A stretch of 64,000 nucleotides of DNA from the NCBI RefSeq assembly GCF_014926585.1, contig NZ_CP045422.1, positions 3,626,001 to 3,690,000 of the forward strand, in the 5' to 3' direction. Positions 55,765 through 64,000 of this stretch are shown here, piece by piece. Position 1 is the first letter of the stretch. The number at the start of each line of letters is the position of its first letter. This DNA is from Devosia beringensis (GTDB taxonomy: Bacteria > Pseudomonadota > Alphaproteobacteria > Rhizobiales > Devosiaceae). Position numbers and translations under genes: made by a program. The notes below the pieces were generated by a model, which was not told where the DNA came from, ran no database searches, and saw only the letters and a program-made list of their open reading frames with translations.

Positions 55765-56878
55765 GGCTGAGCCTGCCGCCGGTGAGGGGGTGGGGCGCGC
55801 CGGTCGTGGTGGGAAAGCTAATCGGCAGGTCGCGCAATACCCGTACGGCGAGGAAGGCAAAGCATTCCGCCTCGATGGCATCGCCGCGCAGGCCCAGCGT
55901 ATCGGCGGCAATGGGCTCGACGCCGGCCCGGCTTTCCAGCATGGCCATGATGGCTGGGTTGTGCCTGCCGCCGCCGCAGACCACCAGCCGCTCGGGCCGG
56001 CGCGGCAGCAGGCCGAGCCCCTTGCCGACGGCGCCGGTGGTAAAGGCGGTCAGCGTCGCCGCGCCGTCTTCGGCACTCAGCCCGTCGGCCATGCGGGCAG
56101 AGAAGTCGAAGCGATCGAGCGATTTGGGATAGGGCGCGCTGAGATAGGGGTGGGTCAGCAATTGCGCCAGGCGCGCCTCGTCCACCGTGCCGCGCAGCGC
56201 CAGCTGCCCGTCGCGATCCATGTCGCCCAGGCCCAGGCCGCGGATGAAGTCGTTGATCGGCGCATTGGCCGGTCCGACATCGAAGGCGATCAGCTGGTCG
56301 GCGCCGTCCCACCAGGTGATATTGGCGACCCCGCCCAGATTGAGCACAGCGGTGCGGCCGTCGACATAGCCGAGGCGCCGGAGCAGCGCCTGATGATAGA
56401 GCGCCGCCAGCGGCGCGCCCTGGCCGCCGGCCCGAACATCGGCGGAGCGGAAATCGGAGGCCACCCGGATCCCCAGCAGGTCCGCCATCAGCTGGCCATG
56501 GCCCAATTGCCGCGTGGCGCCGATGCGGCCCGGCTGCGGCGCCCGATGCAGCACCGACTGGCCGTGAAAGCCGACAATGCCGATATCGGCCGGCGTCAGC
56601 CCGGCTGCGCGGACGAGGTCCGCCACTGCGGCGGCCTGGGCGCGGGTAATGGCCTCCTCGGCTTCGGCAAAGATGGCCGGCTCGGGGCCCTCGAACTGCC
56701 AGACCAATGCTTGGCGGAGGGTTTCCTCGAGCAGGCTGCGGATCGATGGCGGATAGGGGGCGAGGGTATAGTCGCCAAAGGCGGTAATGCTCTCGCCATC
56801 GGTCTGCACCAGCGCCACGTCGATATAGCCGTCGAGCACGGTTCCGGTCATCAGGCCCACGGCCCAGATCGGCTGCAT
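55757..56878 (-). CDS. anmK: Anhydro-N-acetylmuramic acid kinase
   Basis: 373 residues. Opens the 1,6-anhydro ring of anhMurNAc and phosphorylates it to MurNAc-6-phosphate with ATP. Family motifs: [18 protein letters not shown] (7-24), [36 protein letters not shown], and [11 protein letters not shown] near the C-terminus. It lies 10 bp after the serine-hydrolase gene in the operon. Its product is the MurQ substrate, whose gene heads the same operon. Confidence 0.95.
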   Translation of the reverse strand: MQPIWAVGLMTGTVLDGYIDVALVQTDGESITAFGDYTLAPYPPSIRSLLEETLRQALVWQFEGPEPAIFAEAEEAITRAQAAAVADLVRAAGLTPADIGIVGFHGQSVLHRAPQPGRIGATRQLGHGQLMADLLGIRVASDFRSADVRAGGQGAPLAALYHQALLRRLGYVDGRTAVLNLGGVANITWWDGADQLIAFDVGPANAPINDFIRGLGLGDMDRDGQLALRGTVDEARLAQLLTHPYLSAPYPKSLDRFDFSARMADGLSAEDGAATLTAFTTGAVGKGLGLLPRRPERLVVCGGGRHNPAIMAMLESRAGVEPIAADTLGLRGDAIEAECFAFLAVRVLRDLPISFPTTTGAPHPLTGGRLSHG

Positions 56879-56888
56879 GGCGCTTCTC

Positions 56889-57878
56889 CTATTGGGTGTT
56901 GATCAGGTCGCCGACGGCGCGGCGCAGCGCCACGATGCCGCTGTCGAAATGGCGGGTGGGATGGACGCGATTGGTCAGCAATGTCCAGGCCAGGCCGCGC
57001 TCGAAATCGATCCACAGGCCGGTGCCGGTAAAGCCGGTATGGCCGATCGTGGAGGGTGAACAGTGCTCGCCGCCCGACCAGCCTTCATAAGGCCGCTCCC
57101 AGCCATGCGTGCGGCGGGCAGAGAGCGGGGTGCGGATCAGGGCATCACTGCCACTGTCATTGAGGCGCGCCGCGGCGAAGTCGAGTACGGAAGCGGCCGT
57201 ACCGAACAGCCCGGCATGGCCGGCGCCCTGCAGCGCCGAACAATTGTCGTCATGCACTTCGCCGACCAGGACGCGATGGCGCCAATAGCAGTCCTCGGTT
57301 GCGGCCGCCTGTGCCGGATCGGCCGACCAGGCAAGGCCGGGACCGGGATCCATGTCGCGAATGGTGCGGCCCTCGATCCGCTCCAGTGCCAGGCCGAGCA
57401 GGATGAAATTGATGTCGGAATAGACCGAGGGGCCGGCCTCCCAGGCGTGCTGCAGCAGGAAGGTGCGCAGCAGGTCGGGGTCGCGGCCATAGGTATAGAG
57501 CGGAAACACCGCCGGGAACGGCGTCTGGTGCCCCAGGCACTGCCGGAAGGTGACGCGGCGTTCCCAATTGTCGAGATTATAGTGCCGGAAATCCGGCAGC
57601 ACGCTGGTGAGTGGGGCATCGAGATCGATGGTGCCGGCCGCTGCCAGCGCCAGGATGCGCGGTGTGGTGAACAGCACTTTGCTGAGGGACGCCAGGTCGA
57701 ACCAGGTGTCCTCGGTCATGGGACGCCGCTCGGGCACCAGCTGGGCTTGTCCCATGGATCGCACGGCCCGGTTGCCCTCAGCATCAACCACACCCAGCAC
57801 GCCGCCAGGAATGCGGCCGGCCTGGATGGCGGCAGCGAGCGGCGCAAAGGCGCGCTCCAGCAGGGCGGCAGCTTTCAT
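56889..57878 (-). CDS. Beta-lactamase-fold serine hydrolase (class C/esterase-like)
   Basis: 329 residues. Active-site SxxK in [10 protein letters not shown] (Ser65 and Lys68), the YxN equivalent YSDINF, and the HTG third motif in [11 protein letters not shown]. There is no signal peptide, so the enzyme should be cytoplasmic. Homologous genes accompany MurNAc operons elsewhere (yfeW after murQP in E. coli, ybbE in B. subtilis). It may act on imported muropeptides as an amidase, peptidase or esterase. Overlaps the ABC ATPase gene by four bases. Confidence 0.87.
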   Translation of the reverse strand: MKAAALLERAFAPLAAAIQAGRIPGGVLGVVDAEGNRAVRSMGQAQLVPERRPMTEDTWFDLASLSKVLFTTPRILALAAAGTIDLDAPLTSVLPDFRHYNLDNWERRVTFRQCLGHQTPFPAVFPLYTYGRDPDLLRTFLLQHAWEAGPSVYSDINFILLGLALERIEGRTIRDMDPGPGLAWSADPAQAAATEDCYWRHRVLVGEVHDDNCSALQGAGHAGLFGTAASVLDFAAARLNDSGSDALIRTPLSARRTHGWERPYEGWSGGEHCSPSTIGHTGFTGTGLWIDFERGLAWTLLTNRVHPTRHFDSGIVALRRAVGDLINTQ

Positions 57879-59605
57879 GACGGGGTCTCCAGGCGCACAT
57901 GGTGATCAGGCCCGGCCTCGCGCCACTGCGCGGCCGGGGGTTCATAGCCTGCCACCCGCACCAGGGAGGGCACCTGGCTGGCGTCGAGGGCGAAGTGCTG
58001 GTTGCGCCGCTCGATGGCGGGCACTGCCGCGATCAGGCGCTTGGTATAGCTGTGCCGGGGCGCCGAGAGCACGGACTGGGCCGCGCCGATCTCGACGATC
58101 TGGCCGGCGAACATCACCGCCACGCGATGGGCAATGCGTTCGACCACGGCCATGTCATGGGAAATGAACAGATAGGCCAGGCCAAATTCGCGCTGCAGGT
58201 CGATCAGCAGGTCGAGCACCGTGGCCTGCACCGAGACGTCCAGCGCCGACACCGCTTCGTCGAGCACGACGATTTCGGGATTGAGCATCAGCGCTCGGGC
58301 AATGCAGAGGCGCTGCCGCTGGCCCCCCGAGAACTGGTGCGGATAGCGCGTCAGCACGTCGGCCGGCAGACCCACCCGCTCGAGCAGGAAGACCATGCGC
58401 TCGCGCAGGGCGGCGTCCTGGCGCTGGCCATTGGCGATGGCCGGCTCGGCCAGCAGGGCCGCCACATCAAGCCGCGGATTGAGCGAGGCAAAGGGGTCCT
58501 GGAATACCATCTGTACCGGGCGGCGCGAGCGGCCGGCCGCTATCGTGACACTGCCGCGCTGCTTGCCGACCAACGACAGCAAGGCGCGCGCGGTGGTCGA
58601 CTTGCCCGAGCCGCTTTCCCCGACAATGCCCAGCGTCTCGCCAGCCAGCAGGTCGAAATCCACGCCATCGACGGCATGGACGGCATCGGGGCGGGCAAAC
58701 AGGCCGCGGCCCACCGGGAACCGCACCACCAGGTCGTCGACCTTGATGACCGGCGTGCTGTTTATGCGGCGCGGCCCATCGTCCCGCGCCGCCTTGCCGG
58801 ACGTGAAATGCGGCACCGCACTCAGCAGGTGCCTTGTATAGGCGTGCTGCGGCCGGTCGAGCACGGCATTGGTATCGTCCTGCTCGACGGCAAGGCCGTT
58901 CTGCATGACCATGATGCGGTCGGCAATGCCGGCGACCAGCCCGATATCATGGGTGATGAAGATCATCGCCATGCCGGTCTCTGCCCGTAGCTCGGCCAGC
59001 AGCGCCATGATCTGGGCCTGCACCGTGACATCGAGCGCGGTGGTCGGCTCATCGGCAATCAGCAGGCGCGGGCTGCTGGCCAGCACCATGGCGATCATCA
59101 CGCGCTGCCGCATGCCGCCCGACAGCTGATGCGGATAATAGTCGAGGCGCGATTTCGCATCGGGAATGCGGACCCGGTCGAGCATGTCCAGCGCACCACT
59201 GCGGGCGGCCTGGCCGCGCAGGCCCCGGTTGAGCCGCAGCGCTTCCTCGATCTGGGCGCCCACCGTGTGCACCGGATTGAGCGAGGTCATCGGCTCCTGG
59301 AAGATCATGCCGATATCGCGGCCCCGCACCTGGCGCAGCGTTTTTTCCGGGGCGGTGGTGATGTCGAGCAGGCTGCCATCGGCGCGCTGCAGGGTAATGG
59401 CGCCACCGGTAATGCGGCCGCCGCCGAAATCCACCAGCCGGTTGATCGATAGTGCCGTGACCGACTTGCCCGAGCCGCTTTCGCCGACAATGCCCAGTGT
59501 CTGGCCGGCCGCCAGCTCAAAGCTGACGCCGCGCACCACTGCATTGGCCTTGGGGTCGGGACCAAAGCCGACATGCAGGTCGCGGACGGAAAGCAGGGCA
59601 GTCAT
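57875..59605 (-). CDS. Fused double ATPase of a peptide-type ABC importer
   Basis: 576 residues combining DppD- and DppF-like ATPases. Domain 1: [38 protein letters not shown]. Domain 2: [41 protein letters not shown]. The double form is like GsiA/YejF. The ATG at 59605 overlaps the permease stop by four bases; a longer open frame upstream is not conserved in character. It energises the importer in this operon. Confidence 0.94.
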   Translation of the reverse strand: MTALLSVRDLHVGFGPDPKANAVVRGVSFELAAGQTLGIVGESGSGKSVTALSINRLVDFGGGRITGGAITLQRADGSLLDITTAPEKTLRQVRGRDIGMIFQEPMTSLNPVHTVGAQIEEALRLNRGLRGQAARSGALDMLDRVRIPDAKSRLDYYPHQLSGGMRQRVMIAMVLASSPRLLIADEPTTALDVTVQAQIMALLAELRAETGMAMIFITHDIGLVAGIADRIMVMQNGLAVEQDDTNAVLDRPQHAYTRHLLSAVPHFTSGKAARDDGPRRINSTPVIKVDDLVVRFPVGRGLFARPDAVHAVDGVDFDLLAGETLGIVGESGSGKSTTARALLSLVGKQRGSVTIAAGRSRRPVQMVFQDPFASLNPRLDVAALLAEPAIANGQRQDAALRERMVFLLERVGLPADVLTRYPHQFSGGQRQRLCIARALMLNPEIVVLDEAVSALDVSVQATVLDLLIDLQREFGLAYLFISHDMAVVERIAHRVAVMFAGQIVEIGAAQSVLSAPRHSYTKRLIAAVPAIERRNQHFALDASQVPSLVRVAGYEPPAAQWREAGPDHHVRLETPS

Positions 59606-60444
59606 GGGGTCCTCCCTTGCGTGCGCGGATCGAGAATGTCGCGCAGCGCGTCGCCGGTCAGGTTGAAGCCCAAAATGCCCAGCATGATGGTGAGGGCCGG
59701 AAACAGCATCAGCCAGGGCGCCTGCTGCATCAGGTTCTTGCTCTCCGACAGCATGACCCCCAGCGAGGGCGCCGGCGGCTGCGTGCCCAGGCCCAGGAAG
59801 GACAGGCCGGCTTCGGTGAGCAGCGCCCAGGCCAGAGCCAGGGTGACCTGCACGGCCAGCGGCGCCACGAGGTTGAGCAGCAGGTGCCGGCTCAGGACAT
59901 AGGCCTGCGAGCTGCCAAAGGTGCGCGCCGCATCGACAAAGTCGCGCTGCTTGAGCGACAGAGCCGGGCCGCGCACCACCCGGGCAAAGATCGGCGTATA
60001 GACGATGGCAATGGCGGTGACGCTGGTAAAGGTGCCCGGCCCGACAATGGCGATGATCAGCAGCGCCAGGAGGATCGCGGGGAAGGCCAGCAATATATCC
60101 ATCAGCCGCATCAACAGGCCATCCCACAGCCCGCCCCACCAGGCGGCCAGCAGGCCGATCACCGTGCCGGCCAGGGTGGCGCAGGCGACGGCGGCAAAGG
60201 CGATGTTGAGCGACTGGCCGATGCCCAGCATCAATCGGCTTAGCGTATCGCGACCCAAGAGGTCGGTGCCCATCCAGAACTCGGCATTGGGCGGCTTGAG
60301 CCGGTTGAGCGTGAACATCTGCAGCGCGTCATGCGGCGTCAGGCCCAGGCCAGCACACAGCGCCGCGAGCAGATAGAGCCCGATAATGACGACGCCGATG
60401 CGCCCGGAGGGGTGGGCGATGAGCGCGCGCAGCATGGCCATCAC
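59602..60444 (-). CDS. ABC importer permease, DppC-like
   Basis: 280 residues with about six transmembrane helices. The first lies at 16-36 and the OppC-type periplasmic segment follows. The cytoplasmic EAA loop (DAARTFGSSQAYVLSRHLLL) contacts the ATPase. The N-terminal NRLKPPNAEFWMGTDLLGRD motif is characteristic of DppC/OppC proteins. Overlaps both neighbours by four bases. Confidence 0.94.
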   Translation of the reverse strand: MMAMLRALIAHPSGRIGVVIIGLYLLAALCAGLGLTPHDALQMFTLNRLKPPNAEFWMGTDLLGRDTLSRLMLGIGQSLNIAFAAVACATLAGTVIGLLAAWWGGLWDGLLMRLMDILLAFPAILLALLIIAIVGPGTFTSVTAIAIVYTPIFARVVRGPALSLKQRDFVDAARTFGSSQAYVLSRHLLLNLVAPLAVQVTLALAWALLTEAGLSFLGLGTQPPAPSLGVMLSESKNLMQQAPWLMLFPALTIMLGILGFNLTGDALRDILDPRTQGRTP

Positions 60445-61400
60445 CTGCCTCCCAGCCGGATGCGCGGATCAAGCGCTGCATAGGCCAGGTCGACCAGCAG
60501 ATTGACCACGAGGAAGTTGAAGGCGATGAACAGCACGCAACCCTGCACCAGCGCATAATCGCGCTGGCTGATGGCGTCGAGCACCAGCCGACCTAGGCCG
60601 GGCAAAGCGAAGATCTGTTCCACGATGACGGCGCCCCCCAGCAGATAGCCGAATTCGACGCCCGACAGGGTCACCACCGGGATCAGCGCATTGGGCAAAG
60701 CGTGGTGCCAGACGACGCTGAGGGCCGGCACACCCTTGGAGCGGGCGGTGCGCACATAGTCCTCGCTCAGCACGTCAAGCATGGCCGAGCGGGAGATGCG
60801 GGTGACCGAGGCGGCGAAGGCAAAGCCCAGCGTGATCGCCGGAAAGATCAGCTGGCTGAGATTGGCCAGCGGATCCTGCCAGAGCGGGGTAAACATGCCC
60901 ATGGCTGGTACGACGCCGAAAAACACCGAAAGCACGAAGATGATCAGGATGCCCAGCACGAAGCTGGGCGTCGACTGCCCCAGCATGGCCAGCAGGCGCA
61001 CACCCAGGTCGCTGGGCCGGCCATTGCGGGTGGCCGCCAAGACGCCGAGCGGAATGCCCACGCAAAGCGCGATCAGCATGGCCAGCAGCGCCAGCTCCAG
61101 CGTCAGCGGAAAGCGTTCGAGAATGATGCTGAAGACCGGCCGCGCATAAATGGTGGAGACGCCCAGGTCGCCCTGGAACAGCCCGCCCAGCCACCGCAGA
61201 TATTGTGACCAGACCGGCTGGTCGATGCCGAAATAGACGGCGAGGGAAGCCCGCTGGTCAGGTGTCAGCATGCCGGCTTCGGTGCCCAGCATGGCGGTGA
61301 TGGCGTCGCCGGGAATGAGCCGGATCGAGACAAACACCAGCACCGAGACGCCCAGCAGGATCAGCGGAAAGGTCAGCAGGCGCCGTGCCAGATAGTGCAT
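60441..61400 (-). CDS. ABC importer permease, DppB-like
   Basis: 319 residues. Starts MHYLARRLLTFPLILLGVSV, the DppB/OppB first helix; total about six helices. The coupling loop is LSEDYVRTARSKGVPALSVV. GLPGLGR-type ALPGLGRLVLDAISQRDY near 265-285 is typical. Downstream of the binding-protein gene by 53 bp. Confidence 0.95.
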   Translation of the reverse strand: MHYLARRLLTFPLILLGVSVLVFVSIRLIPGDAITAMLGTEAGMLTPDQRASLAVYFGIDQPVWSQYLRWLGGLFQGDLGVSTIYARPVFSIILERFPLTLELALLAMLIALCVGIPLGVLAATRNGRPSDLGVRLLAMLGQSTPSFVLGILIIFVLSVFFGVVPAMGMFTPLWQDPLANLSQLIFPAITLGFAFAASVTRISRSAMLDVLSEDYVRTARSKGVPALSVVWHHALPNALIPVVTLSGVEFGYLLGGAVIVEQIFALPGLGRLVLDAISQRDYALVQGCVLFIAFNFLVVNLLVDLAYAALDPRIRLGGR

Positions 61401-61453
61401 TGATGCGGGGCCTTTGAGAAAGGGGGCTGGCAGCGCGCCAGCCCCGTCGGAAG

Positions 61454-62974
61454 CTACTGGATGGCGACCTTGGTGAGGCCGAACAGCGTGCCGGTCGGCG
61501 AGGGCTCAAAGCCGGTCACCGTCTTGAGCTGGGCCGTGTAGGTGAACGAGGTCGACAGCCACAGCCAGGGCGCCTGTTCGGCCAGGTGGCTTTCGAACTG
61601 ATGGAAGATCTCGACGCGCTTGGCCGGGTCGGTCTCGGCCTGGCCCTGCTTCATCAGGCTGTCCAGCGTATCGTCGACAAAGTTCGAGACGCCCAGCAGA
61701 TTGCCGTCCTTGGTGAAGTAGCGGTTATACATCGGATAGGGGTCAGGCCGGCCGCCATTCTGCGCCACGGCCATGTCGAAATCACCCTTGAGCCAGGTGT
61801 CGACATAGACATTGAGCTCCATCATCTCGATCTCGAGCGTGACGCCGATTTCGGCCAGCTGCGCCTGCAGCACCTGCGCTTCGGCGGCAGCCACCGGCGG
61901 CTCGCCGGTCGCGGCGATGACGGTGGCGCTAAAGCCCTCGGCCATCCCGGCTTCTTCCATCAAGGCCCGGGCGCGATCGACGTCCTGCTCGTAGCAGAAG
62001 AGCGTATCGGGATCCTGGGCAAAGGCCGGCACCGTCATCGGCCCGGTGACGACGCCTTCGCCGACCAGCGCCGCGTCGATGATTTCCTGGCGGTTGATGG
62101 CACAGGACATGGCCTGGCGGACCTTGAGATTGTCCATGGGCGGGCGCGACGGATTGAGCTGCAAGACGTTGTAGGCGAGGCCGCCGACGCGGTTGAGCTG
62201 CAGATTGGCCTCGTTGGGCACCAGGGTGGCAATCAGCGGGTCATTGATCAGGGCAAAATCGATCTGGCCGGCGCGCAGCGAGGCCAGGATCGCGCTTTCA
62301 TCGGGCAGCACCGTCACATTGATGCCGTCGATGGCCAGGTCGCCACCGGCCCATGCGGGATTGGCGCTGAGCACTTCGCGCGCATTGGGTTCCCAGCTGT
62401 CGAGCACGAACGGGCCCGAACCCAAAGCCGTCGTGCCGATGGAACCGGCTGCGATGGCGCTGCCCGGCACGATGGCCGCATTGATATTGGCCATGGCCGC
62501 CAGGATCGGCACGTCGGCCGTGCTGAGGTTGAACACGACCGTGGCGTCATCGGGCGTATCGATGCTGGCAATGGAGAGGAAGTTGGAACGGGCGGCCGCC
62601 GCGGTCGCTTCATCGAGCACGCGCTCGAACGAGGCCTTGACGTCAGCCGGGGTCACCTTGGTGCCGTCGCTGAAACTGGCTTCGGGGTCGAGCGTGAAGG
62701 TGAGCGTCTTGGCATCGGCCGAGAATTCCCAGCTGCTGGCAATGGCGGGCACGATGTTGAGTTCGGTGTCGAGGCGCACCAGTGGCTCATAGATCAGCTC
62801 GAGCAGGCGCAGCGACGAAAACGCCGTCTGCGTATGGGGATCAAGGCCGGTGGCGTCCTGAGACCAGGCCATGCGCAGGGTGGCGGCCTGGGCGGGCAGG
62901 GCGATGGCGGTGGTCGACAGGGCGGTCGCAATAGCGAGGCCAGCGGCGAATTTGCGTGAATTGGTCCAGATCAT
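61454..62974 (-). CDS. Periplasmic solute-binding protein, family 5 (peptide type)
   Basis: 506 residues. Signal peptide (KFAAGLAIATALSTTAIALP, cleavage after AQA near 31). The family-5 fold is seen in GLDPHTQTAFSSLRLLELIY, LTFTLDPEASFSDGTKVTP, NLKVRQAMSCAINRQEII and the C-terminal block. Members bind oligopeptides, glutathione, murein peptides or sugars. Its gene lies between murQ and the permeases, making muropeptides or MurNAc-containing fragments the likely cargo (inference). Confidence 0.93.
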   Translation of the reverse strand: MIWTNSRKFAAGLAIATALSTTAIALPAQAATLRMAWSQDATGLDPHTQTAFSSLRLLELIYEPLVRLDTELNIVPAIASSWEFSADAKTLTFTLDPEASFSDGTKVTPADVKASFERVLDEATAAAARSNFLSIASIDTPDDATVVFNLSTADVPILAAMANINAAIVPGSAIAAGSIGTTALGSGPFVLDSWEPNAREVLSANPAWAGGDLAIDGINVTVLPDESAILASLRAGQIDFALINDPLIATLVPNEANLQLNRVGGLAYNVLQLNPSRPPMDNLKVRQAMSCAINRQEIIDAALVGEGVVTGPMTVPAFAQDPDTLFCYEQDVDRARALMEEAGMAEGFSATVIAATGEPPVAAAEAQVLQAQLAEIGVTLEIEMMELNVYVDTWLKGDFDMAVAQNGGRPDPYPMYNRYFTKDGNLLGVSNFVDDTLDSLMKQGQAETDPAKRVEIFHQFESHLAEQAPWLWLSTSFTYTAQLKTVTGFEPSPTGTLFGLTKVAIQ

Positions 62975-63004
62975 CTTGTTCCCTCCAGAATCGATGGCAT
63001 GTGG

Positions 63005-63958
63005 TCAGGCTTTTGCGGCAGATTTTTCGCTGGGTTGTGCAGGCTTGCCCTCGATGGCCAGGCGCAGGAAGCCGCCGGCCGATGCCAGCGTGGCGCGCGC
63101 GGCGGTCACGTCGAGCCCCGTCAGGCGGACCAGGATGGCCAGCTTGACGTCATTGCCGGTCAGTTCAAGTGCGGCCTCGGCCTGCTGGGGCGTGCACTCG
63201 GTGGCCTGCATGACGATACGCACGGCGCGGGCCAGCAGCTTTTCATTGCTGGCATTCACGTCGACCATCAGGTTTTGATAGATCTTGCCGATGCGGATCA
63301 TGCTGGCGGTGCTCAGCATGTTGAGCACCAGCTTCTGTGCCGTGCCCGATTTGAGGCGGGTCGAGCCGGTCAGGGCCTCGGGGCCGACCACCGGCGAAAT
63401 GGCAATGTCGGCCAGCCGGGCAATGGTGGAATCCGGATTGCAGGACAGGGCCACCGTCGTCGCGCCCAGGCTCTTGGCATAGTCGAGCGCGCCGATGACA
63501 TAGGGGGTGCGGCCGCTGACGGCGATGCCCACCACCACGTCGTGCGGCGTCAGCGCCAGCTTTTCGAGGTCGCGCTGGCCTTCGCCGCGATCATCCTCGG
63601 CGCCTTCGATGGGGTGGCGCAGCGCCCGGTCGCCCCCGGCAATGATGCCGATCACCATGCCCTCGGGTACGCCGAAGGTGGGCGGGCATTCCGACGCGTC
63701 CAGCACGCCGAGGCGGCCGCTGGTCCCGGCGCCCAGATAGATCAACCGTGCGCCGGCCTTGAAGGATTCCACTACCTTGTCCACGGCGGCGGCGATCTGG
63801 GGCAGCTCGCGTCGGACGGCCTCGGCGACCTTGCTATCCTCGCCGTTCATCGCGGCCAGAATGTCGGGGGTCGGCATCAGGTCGATCTGCATCGTGCCGG
63901 GGTTGCGGGCCTCCGAGACGAGCTGGTCGAGCTCTGCCATCAAGATGCTTCTTGCCAT
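63005..63958 (-). CDS. murQ: N-acetylmuramic acid 6-phosphate etherase
   Basis: 317 residues; cleaves the lactyl ether of MurNAc-6-phosphate to GlcNAc-6-phosphate and lactate. SIS-domain motifs [20 protein letters not shown] (about 80-99) and the conserved GxDRA in [16 protein letters not shown] contain the active-site Glu residues; the C-terminal helical UBA-like part ends [15 protein letters not shown]. The ATG at 63958, after GAGGG, is preferred to an in-frame start 13 codons upstream. It is the first gene of the operon visible here. A regulator such as MurR may lie beyond the window edge. Confidence 0.95.
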   Translation of the reverse strand: MARSILMAELDQLVSEARNPGTMQIDLMPTPDILAAMNGEDSKVAEAVRRELPQIAAAVDKVVESFKAGARLIYLGAGTSGRLGVLDASECPPTFGVPEGMVIGIIAGGDRALRHPIEGAEDDRGEGQRDLEKLALTPHDVVVGIAVSGRTPYVIGALDYAKSLGATTVALSCNPDSTIARLADIAISPVVGPEALTGSTRLKSGTAQKLVLNMLSTASMIRIGKIYQNLMVDVNASNEKLLARAVRIVMQATECTPQQAEAALELTGNDVKLAILVRLTGLDVTAARATLASAGGFLRLAIEGKPAQPSEKSAAKA

Positions 63959-64000
63959 TGTGCCCTCACTCAATCCGGCTGGAATGCTAGGAGGCAATAT

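Overview
The window is a GC-rich (roughly 63-66 % by eye) piece of chromosome from an alphaproteobacterium of the order Hyphomicrobiales. A Devosia-like member of Devosiaceae is the best guess, but that placement is inference. Supporting signs are the iscS-sufB-C-D-S-T-A order behind an ICE-type iron operator, the glnB-glnA pair behind a sigma-54 promoter, the tig/clpP/clpX/lon/hupB/tRNA-Val/tRNA-Asp order, PilZ and GGDEF proteins, and the small intergenic palindromic repeat typical of this order. No prophage, insertion sequence or CRISPR array is visible.

Layout. Bases 1-5000: the end of an AsmA/DUF3971 protein, tyrS, and an alpha/beta hydrolase. Bases 5100-12600: the Fe-S cluster assembly operon, with a cupin gene inserted between sufB and sufC. 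Bases 12700-19330: aroA, a MITE-like repeat, a diguanylate cyclase, a DEAD-box RNA helicase with a long leader, and parE. Bases 19570-23880: a small secreted protein, two very small ORFs, an ABC-F ATPase, a PilZ protein, and VOC and YCII proteins. Bases 24040-29360: glnA, glnB, tRNA-Leu(UAG), trigger factor, and the NAD(P)HX repair enzyme.

Bases 29360-44600 hold the conserved proteostasis series clpP, clpX, lon, hupB and two tRNAs, broken up by accessory genes. These are a P450, a BrnT/BrnA toxin-antitoxin pair, a divergent pair of citrate-synthase paralogues (one fused to a helix-turn-helix domain), an arginase, an ArsR-SRPBCC-GFA operon, and a small secreted protein lying between two copies of the 3' end of lon. 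Bases 44700-55260 are accessory: an SGNH hydrolase with a TetR regulator, a class A beta-lactamase, a lipoprotein, a prolyl oligopeptidase, a two-component system with an outer-membrane protein, and an AraC/SDR pair.

Bases 55340-63960 form one long minus-strand operon: murQ, a peptide-type ABC importer (binding protein, two permeases, fused double ATPase), a cytoplasmic beta-lactamase-fold hydrolase, anmK and a GNAT acetyltransferase. Read together it looks like a pathway that imports cell-wall fragments and recycles anhydro-MurNAc to GlcNAc-6-phosphate, with an ABC importer where enterobacteria use the MurP PTS permease. This is the strongest candidate here for a little-described system. The lon 3'-end duplication, the HTH-citrate synthase pair and the small ORFs ahead of the ABC-F gene are the next most interesting points.
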